This document shows, one piece after another, positions 9,833 through 20,984 of a DNA stretch of 64,000 nt. The notes under the pieces were generated by a model. It saw only the letters and a list, made by a program, of their open reading frames with translations. It made no database searches and was not told where the DNA came from. The first letter of the stretch is position 1; each line of letters begins with the position of its first letter. The stretch lies in the NCBI GenBank assembly GCA_003427395.1, contig BFEA01000167.1, forward strand, positions 12,735-76,734. Reading direction: 5' to 3'. The position numbers were made by a program, and so were the translations under genes. This DNA comes from Chara braunii. Lineage: Eukaryota; Streptophyta; Charophyceae; Charales; Characeae.

Positions 9833-11488
9833 GGCTGAAGCTGTCTGTTGGAAGGAGGGACCGAAGACGGGTTGGAGGCCTTGCAGCTTCTGTGGCTAGC
9901 CGTTTCTTCTCATAGTCGACGTAGATAAGTGGTGTGGAGGCTTGCAAGGCTGCTTGTGAAATCCATCTCGTGTCGTCACGGTCGCACCACCTGAATGTGA
10001 CCTTGTACTGCATTGGCTTGTTGTCGTGCTGACGATGTGTGATGACACGATCGACTTCCTAATGACTATCCGTGGAAGGAGGGTCATGCGATCATCAGCC
10101 TTGGAAGTCGTCGCTCTTGGCTGGTGTATATGTGGCCATCTTGGAGGTGTGGAAGACTGGGTGGACCGGTAGATGCGGCGGGATGTCGATCATAAAAGAA
10201 GGGCCCTCGGGATCATCACCCACGACTGATGTGACGGTCCATGGTCCAAACCACTTTGGAAGTAGCTTGCGCGATACGTCTTGTTCAAGCGCAAACTACT
10301 CTTGTGGAAATCCAAACAAGGTCGCCAGCGGGGATAGGGCATGGCACGCGACGTCGATTGGGTTGTTGTTGCATGCGGACCGCCGATTGGGTTTTTGTTG
10401 CTTGCGGACTTGAGCCTTTTGCATGTTGGCACGGGCTTTAGTCAACAAGTCTCGATATTTTCGAACGGAGGCGGCAAAGCAGGCGGCGTCAATGTCGGCA
10501 GTCTATGGGAAAGGGAGGTCGGCGAAGATACGGCCTTTCCGGTCACCGTGGTGCAACTCGAAGGGAGTCACGTCGATCGCCGGATGCAATGAAGTGTTTT
10601 AGGCGAAGTCGATGTCGGGGAGGCGGTCAACCCAATCCTTCTGATCCGGACGGATGAGTGTACGAAGCATCATTTGAGCGGTTTGATGTGCCCGCTCCGT
10701 TTGCCTGTCCGTCTGTGGATGTCTAGCCGAACTTGGTTTCATCTCGGTGTCGGACTCCTTCATAAGAGAAGTTCAAAATGCCGACATAAAACGAGTGTCG
10801 CGGTTGTTAACGATGTCTTTTGGGACGTTGTGGCCGCAACTCCAGGCGGTGTGCAAGAGTCGTGCAAGCTCGGGAGCCGTGGCGTAGTACTTGCACGGAG
10901 GAAATCGCGCGTACTTGCTCAAACGACCGTGAGAATGCCGTCGTGCCCGAAGCAGTCACGGGGGAATGGGGCCGGTGACGTTCGTAGCAATGGAGAGGCC
11001 AGGCTCCCGCGGGATGGGCAACGGGCGTAACTGGCCATACGGGTTGCGATTGCGGGGTTTTCTTCGTCGGAAAACTTCACAAGAGTCGCAATACCGAGCG
11101 ACGTCGGTAATGAGGTCGGGCCCCCAAAATAGTTGCCGAAGTCTTGTGATCGTACGGTTGACTCCAAAGTGGCCGACGAGTCGCGAGTTGTGGTACTCGC
11201 CGAGGAGGCGAGTCCGTAAGCGATGGTCGTGTGGAACACATAGTAAGTCCTTGCCTCGTGAGTGAAGAAACAAGTAGTTGTCGACGACGCCATAGTGGCT
11301 GGTCGGCGGGTGATCCGAGGATAGTTGCTCGTAGAGCGTGACTTACTCTGGATCGGACTTGTATGCTCACACAAAATGCTGATGAAGTGCGTCGTCAAAA
11401 CTGATCTTCGCGAGAAAGCATCCGCGGCTCGATTGGAGAGGCCCGAAATGTGTTTAGGTGTGTAGTCAAATTGGTTGATGAAGTACAA
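9833..11488 (-). pseudogene. TE-2 integrase with C-terminal chromodomain
   Basis: Starting from the RNase H tail (NRAADAFSRR, near 11410), the frame changes and the HHCC zinc finger appears in 11273-10956 (EYHNSRLVGHFG then CDSC). The first catalytic Asp of the DDE core is lost: A-M-D-x-T-G-P is read as A-T-N-V-T-G-P, with AAC at 10980-10982. Downstream minus-strand pieces keep DTRF, then TERAHQTAQ with the catalytic Glu, and DWVDRLP. The C-terminus, in a frame covering about 10013-9833, has a chromodomain signature (YKVTFRW...DTRWISQAALQ). Stops interrupt several segments. Not functional. Confidence 0.85.
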
Positions 11489-12957
11489 CCATCAAGCGAT
11501 TGTGTTGCTTTCGTCTTGTAGTAGGTCAATGGGTTGTTGAACCGACGACACCCGAGGAGGACGTGTTGCCAACGCTTGAATACCGTGACGAAAGCAAGCA
11601 ACTCCTTCTGCGCATCATCAACCGAGTTGATGGGAGGAACCTTTTGGCTGAAATACTCAACCGGATGCCAATCTACTCCGTCGTGTTGTTCCAAAACTGC
11701 ACCCATGCCGTTGTCGGAAGCGTCCCTAGTCACTCTCGTAGGCAAGGTGGGATCGTAGATACTCAAGACGGGACCGATGAGCAATACTGTCTTCAATTTT
11801 TGGAACGAACTTCGGACTTCGTCGGTGAAATGGAAGGGTCCCTTTGGAGACTGCAATCTTGACAATGGTGCGACGATCCGTGCGTATCTGCCGATGAAGC
11901 GTTGGTAGTACCCGACCAATCCCATAAAAGAGCGAACTTTCGTGGTGTTGGTCGGTTCCGCGCAATCTTGGATGGCCTTGATCTTGTTTATGAGCGGATG
12001 GATGCCTTGCGGGATCACAAAGTGGCCCCCCAAGTGCTCAAGCTCTTGTTGTGCGAATTTGCACTTGGCTCGATTGCCCTTGTACTTGGCTGTACGTAGC
12101 CTGTCCATAACGGAGCGTAGATGCACGATGTGCTCGTCCAAAGTTCGACTATACACCAAGATGTCATCAAGGTAGATGAGCACGAACCGGTCCAACATGT
12201 CACGAAACTCCGTTGTCATTGCCGCTTGGAAGGTGGCCGGGGCATTCGTGAGGCTGAATGGCATTACGACTCACTCGAAGTGGCCGTACCGTGTCTTGAA
12301 CGCGTTTTTGTAGCGATCTCTTGGATGGATCTCGAGCTGGTGGTAGCCGGCCTTGAGGTCCAACTTGGAGAAGTACTTGGCACCGCCCAAGCATTTGAGA
12401 AGATCGCTGATGCGTGGGAGTGGGCCGACAGTCTTAACGGTTTGAGCGTTAAGTTTGCGATAGTTGATGCATAAGCTCAACTCCTTGTTGTTCTTCCGGA
12501 CGAAGAGAACGGGTGCGTTGTAGGGCGAGCAGCCAGGGCGAATCCAGCCCTTGGCAATGAGGTCATCGAGTTGCGTTCGTAGTACTTCGAGTTCCTCCTC
12601 GCTCATGCGGCAGATACATCCGCGTGGAGGTACGGCCCCATCTTCGAGGATGATCTCGTGACGAATTGGCCGATCCTGTACGATTCCGGCGGGGGTTTCG
12701 AAGACGTCGCCATAGGAGTCAAGAAGCTCTACAATACGTGGATTCGGTGTTTGTTCTATCCCTGGCTCGCCGGGAGGATGGAGGGCGTGCAAGAAGCAAA
12801 TGCCCATTTCTTCCATATTGTTCCGTGGGATGGAGTTGTGAATGCGTGCCGCAGAGACGACGTGACAACCAACCGAAGGGTGAGGTGGGGGGACCGTACA
12901 TTGAACAAGTACCCCGTTCCGGTCACGAAGGTGAACGGTGCGGCGGTAGAAGTTCAC
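11395..12957 (-). pseudogene. TE-2 reverse transcriptase and RNase H
   Basis: Frame 12957-12271 contains the N-terminal RT block (EEELEVLRTQLDDLIAKGWI, FSKLDLKAGYHQLEI) and stops at TGA where the family has Trp (H-F-E-W-V-V-M-P-F). The same frame then runs open from 12264 to 11395: MPFSLTNAPATFQ, LIYLDDILVYS (both Asp present), SFMGLVGYYQRFI, and RNase H TRDASDNGMGA with YFSQK. So a single W-to-stop change separates two otherwise coherent halves, which suggests fairly recent inactivation of this region. In CINYRKLN, Asn replaces the family Asp. Confidence 0.9.
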
Positions 12958-13464
12958 CCGGTGGTCCTCGCTGCGCAGCTACGACATGCCCAAAATCATG
13001 TCGAACTTTGTGTCCAATATGTCAAAGGACACGACCTCGCGTGTGTGCGGGGCAAAGTACACGGGGACGGAGTCAACGCAACGGTCGATTGACTTGTGCG
13101 TAGGACCGTCGATCAAAGTGACTTGCATGGGCTGCGACTTCCTTCGAACACGGGGCCCAACGTCGGCGCGCGCCATGAAGTCTTGGCTGATGTAGTTGCG
13201 AGTATCTCCATAATCAATCAAGGCGCTGCAGGTCGCCTTCCCGTCTGAATGCGGATGTAGAGTAACGGTGTGTCGATGCTGTCGTATCTTTGCGTGGCGT
13301 ACTCGCAGTCGATCTTCACAATGTACTCGCGAAGGTGAACAACCGCTACTCCATCTTCCATCAACGGAGTTGGTACTGCAGCGTGCAAGTAGTTGTGCAA
13401 TTCTGCCGTTAGGGCGTTGCAATGCGGCTTCGACAAGGAACCAGATGGGGGAAGAGGCATCCAT
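12958..13464 (-). pseudogene. TE-2 aspartic protease, catalytic motif altered
   Basis: The frame aligns with the protease of element C (LLYxxIQxG, then the catalytic loop, TRNYISQDF, VPVYFAPH, FDILDTKFDMILGM). The active-site triplet D-S-G-A is read here as D-Y-G-D: Asp is kept but Ser is Tyr, which should abolish activity in retropepsins. N-terminal spacer residues (MDASSPIWF...) are in another frame relative to Gag. Confidence 0.75.
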
Positions 13465-13730
13465 TGGAAGTCCTCTGGCGTTAATGGGTCGAGGTCCTCA
13501 AGTCTAGACCATACCGAGGAGTCCCCGAGTAGTGTCGATGAGGATGCTGGTATGAAGTTGCACATGCATATGACTCTTGCACGTGGAGAGGTTGGTCACA
13601 CGAAGGGACCAGTTGGACAGCATAGTCTTCGTAACTTTCTTGAAGACTTGCGACATACACATGTTCCCCGAACGTGGAGGAGGTTGCTAGCAAGGCAACC
13701 ATGTCCAGTAGAGTAGGAAGTGGAGTTGCC

Positions 13731-15522
13731 TCACTTCCTGTGGAGCTCAATTTCCTGAGCTTTGCCGTGGGCGGACGTTTTCTTTGCCTTGTCGGGGCAT
13801 TGCAACGTCGTGTGCTTGGTGCTGTTGCACCGGTAGCAACAATTCCACTTTTGGCGGAGCTTGTATTGCTCCGCTGTGAGGCGGGATTTCTTCCATTGCT
13901 CATTCGGCTGTCCGACTTCCGTTGTTGATGCGGATTCCGCTTTCTTCTTCTTCTTGCTGCGTCGTGGCTGAAGGACGTTGACTTCGTCTCCTTCACTAGA
14001 CTCGTGAGTCAGCACCTGGTCATCATCTTGTCCATCGAATTGGACAGCAGCGACTGGCTGCGTCCGCTGGTCTTTGCCCTTCTCCACAAAATTTGGTTGG
14101 TTTCGCCGCTCGTTGGCGGTGCACCGATTTGTTTGGATTACCTCGCGCGCCCACGATCTGGTCAAAGTCTGTGTACAAGCTACACTCCCCAAGGGCCATG
14201 CTCAAAGCGTCAACCGACCGTTGGAAGAATTCGCGACGAAGATGCACGAAAGGTATATCCAAATGTGGGATCGTCACAATTTTCTGCCACTCGGTTAGCC
14301 ATTCGCGTGTTGGCTGGCTGCCTTGGTGCATGGTGAAGATCCGGTTCGCGCCTTTGCCTTGAGCGTCGTCGACGATGAAACGTTTCCGCCACTTCTCGGT
14401 CATGGCCTCCCAAGTGAACTTGCTGTAGAGGGCTGCAACCTCGACGCCTTCGGATTGTGCCAGGTGGTTGAGCCACACTTGGCTGGCACCGGTGCTGCAA
14501 AGGTAAAGAGCTGAAATCTTCGATTCTGGCAGGACTAAATGAATGGAGAGCTCGTTGGTGAAACCCTGCCACCAAGTCACGGGGTCCGCCTTGTGGTAGT
14601 CATCGAACTTCTCGACGCTGAACTTCGGCATCTTGTACTGTCTGGGCATCGTGCTGTTGCAGGTCCTGTGCGGTTGCTGCTGCAGATGACGCAGGTCAGC
14701 TTGTACTGCAGCTGTTTGTTGACTGATGGTCGCCGGCCGTTGAAAGTGGTTCAGGTTGCCAATGAGTGCTACCAGATGATCCGTTCGTTCCTCTTGTTCA
14801 CCGATCGATGGATCGGTGCTTGAGGATGCCATGTGCCTGTGCGGCACATCATCCTTCTCCAGTTCCCCAAGGCGGCCGTGGAAACTCTTGAGAGTGTCCT
14901 CGTAATCTGAAATGATACGTGCCTGCCGAGCCAACTCCACTTGTTGCCAGTTGCAAGTGAGGACTTGGTGCATGATGGTGGCGAGGGCTGACTTGGTCCG
15001 TTCCTCCGCAGTGAAGCCGTGTGCATCTCTGTTGGAACAAAATGCCATTCTTGGAGTGTGCCGGCATGAACGGCTTCCTGCTGCATGAGGACGGATGCGG
15101 CATCTCGTCGAGCTTGATTATGGTTGGCAGCTGCTTCAGCGTGCTGCCGACGCCGTTGCTCCGGGTCGCACGCAATGACATTGAGGCGTGCGGCTTTCGG
15201 ATGCCGCCTCGCGTCGTTGTTCCTCTTGTACTTGCTGCATGTAGGTGGACAGGTGGGCCATGAAGGCCGCCATTGTCTCACCCTGCTGCTGGACTGGCGC
15301 AGCATCGAGGGCTCCGGCAGGTGTCGCAGTGGAACTCACCTGCTGGACCTGTGGGACCAGAGGGCTCGAGCTGCATACCTCGCGTGGACTGCCGGATGCG
15401 GCATTGTCCACCGTGGGGTTGCCCTGTGCCTCCATTGCAGAGGGGAGGGGCAGGGGTAGCTGCTGCTCTGCTGCAGCTACCTGCCCTTCACGTTCTGCGA
15501 TGCGTTTGCTGCGTCGGAGCAT
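13731..15522 (-). pseudogene. TE-2 Gag (capsid and CCHC nucleocapsid)
   Basis: ATG at 15522 opens MLRRSKRIAE, followed by Ala/Gln-rich sequence. Frame shifts lead into 15048-14023, which carries a Retrotrans_gag-like core (PVTWWQGFTNELSIH, YLCSTGASQVWLNH, EKWRKRFIVDD, FFQRSVDALSMALG). The last segment (14192-13731) has a Lys-rich linker and a zinc knuckle C-Y-R-C-x4-H-x4-C near 13800-13843. The core resembles element C Gag (QAWLDN, WHKRFQVE). Gag forms the virus-like particle. At least two frame shifts make it non-functional. Start choice is by homology of position only. Confidence 0.78.
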
Positions 15523-15542
15523 AAGCTGCGGTTAGCTGTACT

Positions 15543-15710
15543 GTGTCAGCTGACGCGGCACTGGCTGACGTGGCCCTGCTGCTGATGTGGCACTTGCTGA
15601 CGTGGCGCTTGCTGACGTGGCACTTGCTGACGTGGCACTTGCTGACGTGGCACTTGCTGACGTGGCGCTTGCTGACGTGGCACTTAATGATGTGGCACTT
15701 GCTCACGTGA
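15543..15710 (-). repeat. 15-bp tandem array with ACGTGGC cores in the TE-2 leader
   Basis: About ten tandem units of (TTGCTGACGTGGCAC), best preserved from 15590 to 15690. Every unit contains ACGTGGC, the core recognised by plant bZIP factors (ABRE/G-box type). A shorter, degenerate version lies in the same leader position of element C (58866-58952). It may be a leader enhancer or simply a tandem expansion. Confidence 0.85.
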
Positions 15711-16062
15711 CACAAAGAGGGGTGGGAAGAAAACACGCAAATAGGCAAACAACCGGACTGCAATTTCCAATCCCGGATACTAGTCAACAGAAGAAAAAAA
15801 ACGAAAAGGAAAAAGTCTCAAAAGATCTCCTTTTTTTTTCCTTTTTTTTTTTTCGAAATCTGTCGATTTGAGAATTTGGGAGGCATCCATCAGATAACGA
15901 GCAGTGAAAAAAAAGGGGTAAAGTTCGGATTTTGACCAAACGTTTGTTAATCTGAAAAAAAACGAATCTCACTCGTTAACGGAATTAGGAAAAGAATCGC
16001 ACCAAAATTCATGAAGATAATTGAAATTTTCGGAAAACAATTTCTCGGAATTATGCCGATTT

Positions 16063-17222
16063 TGAAAGGCCTTTCACAATTCAGACCCCAAATTCGGACC
16101 TCAGGGTCAGATGCCCAGGTCAAGAAAAAGCCGAGTTCGTCAAACTCAGAAAAGTCACAATCGGGTACCTCAGCAGTCTGGTCTAACAGGCACCCAGCAA
16201 ACAGTCACGTCTCAGGGAGAAGAGTCACGTCTCATAGTAAAAGCCATTCAGAAGAGTCACATCCCACAAGTGAAAAGACAGATTCACCAATCAAAGGTCA
16301 TGTCTCAAAGGCAGGAGTCACGTTTCCTAGTGAAAAGTCATATTGAAGAGTCACATCCCACGAGTAAAAAGGTACTATCACAGGCAAAAGTCGTCACCCA
16401 CAGGCAGGAGCCATTGTCCACAGTCCAAAGTCATGTTCACAACTGAAAAGTCACGACTCAAAGGCCCTAGCAGCAGCAGTCCAGTGGAAATTCGGGAAGG
16501 TTCCAGGCCTTGACATTCAGAAGCGGACAGGCCGTGGGGATCTGGTACCGGAACCAGTCAGGACCCAAGAAACAGAGGCTGGCACGAGTTGAAGTGCAAA
16601 CCAAGGCTACAAAAGGACTGGCCAGCCTCACATTCAGGGAGATTGCTCATTCGCAAAGAGTGTGGAAGCGCTGGTGCACTTGTGCGCTAATGTGAGGGGC
16701 AGAGCGCTGAAGCCAGAGTGCTCCGCAAAGAGGGAGAGAGAGAGAGGAAGATAGCGCTGGCAGAGAGAAAGCAGCCATAGCTGCACCAGCGCAGGGTTTT
16801 AGTGGTAGTATCTAGTAGTACTCTATCTAGTAGTACTCTTCAGAGAGTTAGTGGAGTTACAGTGGGTGTATTCAGAGTAGATCTTTGAGGATAGAAGTCA
16901 GTGTGAGTGTGAATGCCTGTAGGGAGAGAAGATACAGTGAGGTCATAGCTAGGGAGAAGACCAGCAAGGAGGGGTGAGAAGAGCAGGGAGGAAGAAGATA
17001 CTTATCTGGGAGTGCATGTTGGATGTTGGGTTATCTATGTTATGCGCTGTTGTGCGCTGGTGACCCGGAACTCTTATTGCTCTTGTTTAACTTATTGGAA
17101 TTCTTAAGCCGCGTTAACTGGTCTTAATCTCTATGGTCATTCAGTGTGACTCTCGTGTGATCTCATACATGCATGTGGAGATTATGTGCGCTCATTGGTG
17201 TTGAACTAAGGGGTTCATTGCA
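16063..17222 (+). mobile_element. Solo LTR of family X (element A family)
   Basis: Starts TGAAAGGCCTTTCACA and ends TTCATTGCA. Flanked by ATTT on both sides (16059-16062; 17223-17226), a probable target duplication although 5 bp is usual. Its left 450 bp matches 8200-8584 and its right part matches 19154-19574, so it is the same family as element A's LTR. No internal sequence is present, as expected after LTR-LTR recombination. A CCATAGCTG word lies at 16775. Confidence 0.85.
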
Positions 17223-17760
17223 ATTTTCAGAAAACGGAATTCGTAAATCTGTCGGCCAGAGAGAAAAAAAATACGGAGTAACTCAAATGAAAAATCACGA
17301 TTTTTGAAAAACGAAATCATAAATAACTGAATTCCTAGCAACGAACCCTAAGTCCGTTTAGACACAGTTCCCACAGAAGTCGCGGAATTTCGGAATTTTC
17401 GGAATTCACGGAATGCCGAAATTTTCAGGATTTCAAAAATTCACGCAATTCGTGGATTTTGCGGAATGCCAAAACTTTCGAAGATCCAAGATTCGAGGAT
17501 TTGCAAGTGCCGAAAGTTCGAACTTAAGAATTAGTAAACTTACACAACAAAAAGAAAACAAAAGAAAAGGAATTTGCAAAACTTTAATCCGTGAATTAGT
17601 TATTAATCTTCATTAGGGTTAGAATGCTAATTGCGGATTAGCGCTAATTTGTGATTAGCGCAATTCCAGGGTTAGTGTTAAGTAGCGCTAATCAAGGTGA
17701 CAACTTTAGTAGAACAGAAAAAAAGAAAAAAAAAAATTGCAGAAATTTGACGAATTCCTA

Positions 17761-17761
17761 G

Positions 17762-17800
<39 letters not shown>
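17761..17800. repeat. (TCAA)n microsatellite
   Basis: About nine uninterrupted tetranucleotide units in the TE-2 leader just before the 5' LTR. Confidence 0.95.
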
Positions 17801-17801
<1 letters not shown>

Positions 17802-17838
17802 GTTGGTTTCTTGATTGGGCAGATCCTCTTTCGAGAGG

Positions 17839-18165
17839 TGTGCTCCGATACATTCCAAGAACCGACCTCTCATGGATAGAGCAAGATAGCACAGCGGAAG
17901 ACTGGAATACCAATGATCAGACCCAATCAATGTCGAAATGCAGACTGGACATACATCATCATCATCACATGGTGTGAATGGCCTGGCGCCGCACACAAGG
18001 ACGAAGGGGCCAGGCCTAGCTCTTACACAGATGAGGAGGAGGGGGAAGAGACGAAGAAGAGGGGGGAGGAGATGAGAATGGCGTCAACCCAAATGTCACT
18101 GATATCAATCCCAAGTAGTCCCCCTCAACGTCTCTGTCCCCTGTCGAGTCTGAATCCCAAGTGTC

Positions 18166-18230
<65 letters not shown>

Positions 18231-18358
18231 NNNNNNNNNNNNNNNNNNNNNNNNNNNNNNNNNNNNNNNNNNNNNNNNNNNNNNNNNNNNNNNNNNNNNN
18301 NNNNNNNNNNNNNNNNNNNNNNNNNNNNNNNNNNNNNNNNNNNNNNNNNNNNNNNNNN

Positions 18359-18390
<32 letters not shown>

Positions 18391-19148
18391 CACACGCACG
18401 CACGCACATGCACACACACACACACACACACGCACACACACATAGCCGAAGAAGTCAGAGCGCTGGGAGGGAAAGAAGAAGGTGGTGGACTGGAGGAGGA
18501 AGAAGGAGAAGATCTCTCTCTCGCTCGCTCTCGCTCTCTCTATATCAGATACAGACCTGCAAAAAGGTGGTGTCTTGATGCAGGTACGGACGTTCTGAAG
18601 ACGAAGCTGGAGTGATGGCCACGCAGGTAAGTCTCAGGTAAGTCCTCTGGCCGTCATCTCCATCTCCCCCTCCCTGCGCTACTCTACTCTATAAGCGCCC
18701 AGCGCTGGAAGACTAGTCCTATCATCGACTACTGGTGTACTGCCGTCACCCGAAGTATGCCTCCACTCCATCCTCTACTGAATGCTCTGACTGAGGCTGG
18801 ACCCAGCTATATATAGCGCTGGGTCGGCCTCAACTACTGAGTCCCAGCGCCCAAATTGAGGGTGGCCCTCGGAAGTTTGGCGCCCAAACTGAGGCTGGGC
18901 CTCAAGCACCTACTGAAACGGCGTGGTCTCAAAATCTGGGTCTGGCGTCAGAACGCGTGCCAGGGCCTGTAGCCGAAACGAGGCCTACAGGGCCTCTAAC
19001 TGGTACCGGTCCTACTCAGGCCTAAAACCGGCCTACCGACCCTGCGGACCCCTACTGTGCGTCCAAACGACACAGACCCCACACTCTACGGACCCCTAGC
19101 CTACCTGGTTGGGCCCTGCTGGTCCCGTGTGGAACTGAGTATGCCACA
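17839..19148 (-). repeat. TE-2 5' LTR
   Basis: Homologous to 8590-9796 over nearly its full length. It contains the same CT/CA microsatellite (18166-18442), which here spans an assembly gap of 128 Ns (18231-18358). In element orientation it begins TGTGGCATAC at 19148 and ends near 17839 with CA. 19149-19153 is the AGCAA target duplication. Confidence 0.88.
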
Positions 19149-19574
19149 AGCAAGCAGGCCATGGGCATGTGGTACTGGGTCCAAGTCGAGCCAAAGGAAG
19201 CAGAGGCTGGGACGAGTTGAGGCTCAGTCCAAGTCAATGTAAGGACTGGCCAAGTGCGGTTGATGCCCTTGTGCGCTCTCTGCGAGTAGGATGCGTGCAA
19301 GAGCCCTGCTGGGCAGCGCTGCACTGAGAGGGAAGGTGGCCATAGCCGCATCAGTTAGTAGTAGGGATGTAGCTTGGTGACTGGAACTCCGAAACTGTTT
19401 AATATGATAATTTGTTGGAATTTCTAAGCTGCGCATAACCGGACTCCAGTGTGGATTAATGTGATCTCTCAATGTGTGTGTGTGTGCTTAAGGTGTCGAG
19501 CAGTGAGGCTCAATGCACGTGTGAGCTTTCATTGCGCATGTTGTGTGGATGTTGAATCTGAGGGGATCATTGCA
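19149..19574 (+). repeat. Element A 3' LTR, right part
   Basis: Sequence resumes exactly where the left part broke at 8589, after the duplicated AGCAA, and follows the solo LTR at 16530-17222 to the shared end ATCATTGCA. A CCATAGCCG word followed by TTAGTAGTAG is at 19330. The element A insertion therefore ends at 19574. Confidence 0.82.
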
Positions 19575-19834
19575 CCCAGTCCACATGACTGGATCGGCCA
19601 CACATGTGACTGTTAGTAAATTGATCATGAGTTCGAATAGGAATCAAAAGGGCAGGAGATTTTGAAAGGTCTGTTTTTGCTCTATTAGACTTTTTTGCAA
19701 TTCATATGTTTCTTTCAGTGAGACTGTTAGCCTCTTTTGAGGTCAACGATTTGATTGCTGTCTTTTAGATCACATGTTCTGCATTGCTGATGTGCGTGCG
19801 TTCATTTTTTGCACGTGGATCTTTGAATCAGTGC

Positions 19835-20165
19835 AAGCGATAGCCTATTATTGGCTCCGGATCGGCCATCGTCATTTGTTGCGGGAATGGCGTATCATCT
19901 GGGGATCGAGATTGAGCGAGCGGTAATCATGGTGAATGCGGCAGTTGCGGCTCGGACACGAGCAGGCTTCATGCAGGCATGGGTAAGTGGGTGCGTTCTC
20001 ATGCCACCATTATACCAAAACCTCTCGGTAGAAAGCGGAGTCCAATTCTGCACAAGCTTATTGGCCTTGTTGGACTACCATCCAAATGTTGTTAATGGTG
20101 ACGGTATCTTCACCTGCAAGGGGAAAGAGATACACTCACAATTCTTTTGTTTGTTTCAGACTTAG
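19835..20165 (+). CDS. Hypothetical ORF or exon, unassigned
   Basis: An open frame of about 110 codons between two retroelements, with no transposon motif I recognise. It begins just after a possible splice acceptor (TTTGAATCAG, ending 19831) and contains a good donor-like GTAAGT (19982-19987), so 19832-19981 could be an internal exon of a host gene; alternatively the frame continues to the stop at 20165. The residues (GMAYHLGIEIERAVIMVN) are moderately hydrophobic, without a signal peptide. No function is assigned, and it may be chance. Confidence 0.25.
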
Positions 20166-20236
20166 TGAGTGGTGGAGCGTGCCCAGTATTTGTTAGTACA
20201 GTACCATGTACTAGTTCTTTAGAAAAGTTTATATAC

Positions 20237-20775
20237 TGAAACGGTTTTCACCTTTGCAGTAGCAGATGCAGATCCCTGGGCTCGGTGGAAAGAAGCAGAC
20301 CAGCGACCAACAGAAGTATAAATCAAGAGGCAGCGTCCAGTTATTCATTCATTCAGACTTTGCGCCGTGCGGAAGCGCTGCCTGAGCGACTTGTGCAAGG
20401 AGGTCTGTGAGTGCCTGAGGAAGAAGTGGGCTGGAAGGGAGACGTAGCGGCCATAACCGCTAGTTAGTAGTAGAGGTAGGCTGCGCTAGGTTAGAGATAG
20501 GCTACAGCGTGTTTGTGTACGAGTGTGCAGTGAGTTGTGAGCGTGTGTGGGACATCCAGGGAGATCCAGAGTAGCGTGTGTGTGAACTGTTGCTGAGGAT
20601 ACAGCGTGGGAGGGTGTTGTGACGGCGCAAAGGCGCCATAGCCATTTGAAGCAAGTTGATTCTGAACTGTGTTCGTGGCTGCGATACCTCTGAGCTTTGT
20701 GTGGGCGCTTGTCGCAAGTGTGATTGCCATCTGTTTCATGCATGCTGAGTACGAAAGAAGACGAGTCTGATTGCA
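20237..20775 (+). repeat. Element B 5' LTR
   Basis: The first 45 bases and everything from about 20488 to the end match the 3' LTR closely. The segment 20285-20485 has no counterpart there. The unmatched part includes a TATAAAT-like box (near 20317-20323) and the words GCGGCCATAACCGC and TAGTTAGTAGTAG, as in the family X LTR. This could be the U3/promoter portion. Confidence 0.88.
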
Positions 20776-20776
20776 T

Positions 20777-20788
20777 TGGTATCGGAGC
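20777..20788 (+). promoter_or_regulatory. Primer-binding site, initiator Met tRNA type
   Basis: TGGTATCGGAGC, one base after the LTR end. It differs at one position from TGGTATCAGAGC, the standard plant PBS complementary to the 3' end of initiator Met tRNA. The same variant follows the orphan LTR at 30150. Confidence 0.88.
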
Positions 20789-20898
20789 TGGTTCCCGCTG
20801 TTCCACCCGCTGTCATCGTCGTCAAGGGGAACAAGGGACCGCCATAGCTGCACCGCTGCAGGAAGATGCCATGTACCTGCACAAACAACGATGACGAT

Positions 20899-20984
<86 letters not shown>

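Larger units (their letters stand above)
15711..17838 (-). other. TE-2 untranslated leader, interrupted by a solo LTR
   Basis: A/T-richer, non-coding sequence between the Gag start and the 5' LTR. It contains poly-T runs (15829-15854), repeated GGAATT-type words (17388-17480), recurring AGCGCTAATC words (17638-17695), and a (TCAA)n repeat. Next to the LTR (minus strand, from 17838) the sequence opens with CCTCTCGAAAGAGG, a small perfect hairpin; I could not match it to a tRNA 3' end, so the primer is unknown. No gene seen. Confidence 0.65.
8590..19148 (-). mobile_element. TE-2: Ty3/gypsy chromovirus inserted in the LTR of element A
   Basis: Bounded on both sides by AGCAA (8585-8589 and 19149-19153), the 5-bp duplication expected of Ty3/gypsy integration, and by homologous LTRs of about 1.2-1.3 kb. 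The interior, read on the minus strand, is Gag-zinc knuckle-protease-RT-RNase H-integrase-chromodomain. Multiple stops, frame shifts and lost catalytic residues mark it as dead. The long leader (15711-17838) has itself been hit by a solo LTR. Chromodomain-bearing elements of this class target heterochromatin by reading histone marks. Relatedness to element C (52-59 kb) is clear in all domains and in the LTR. Confidence 0.93.
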
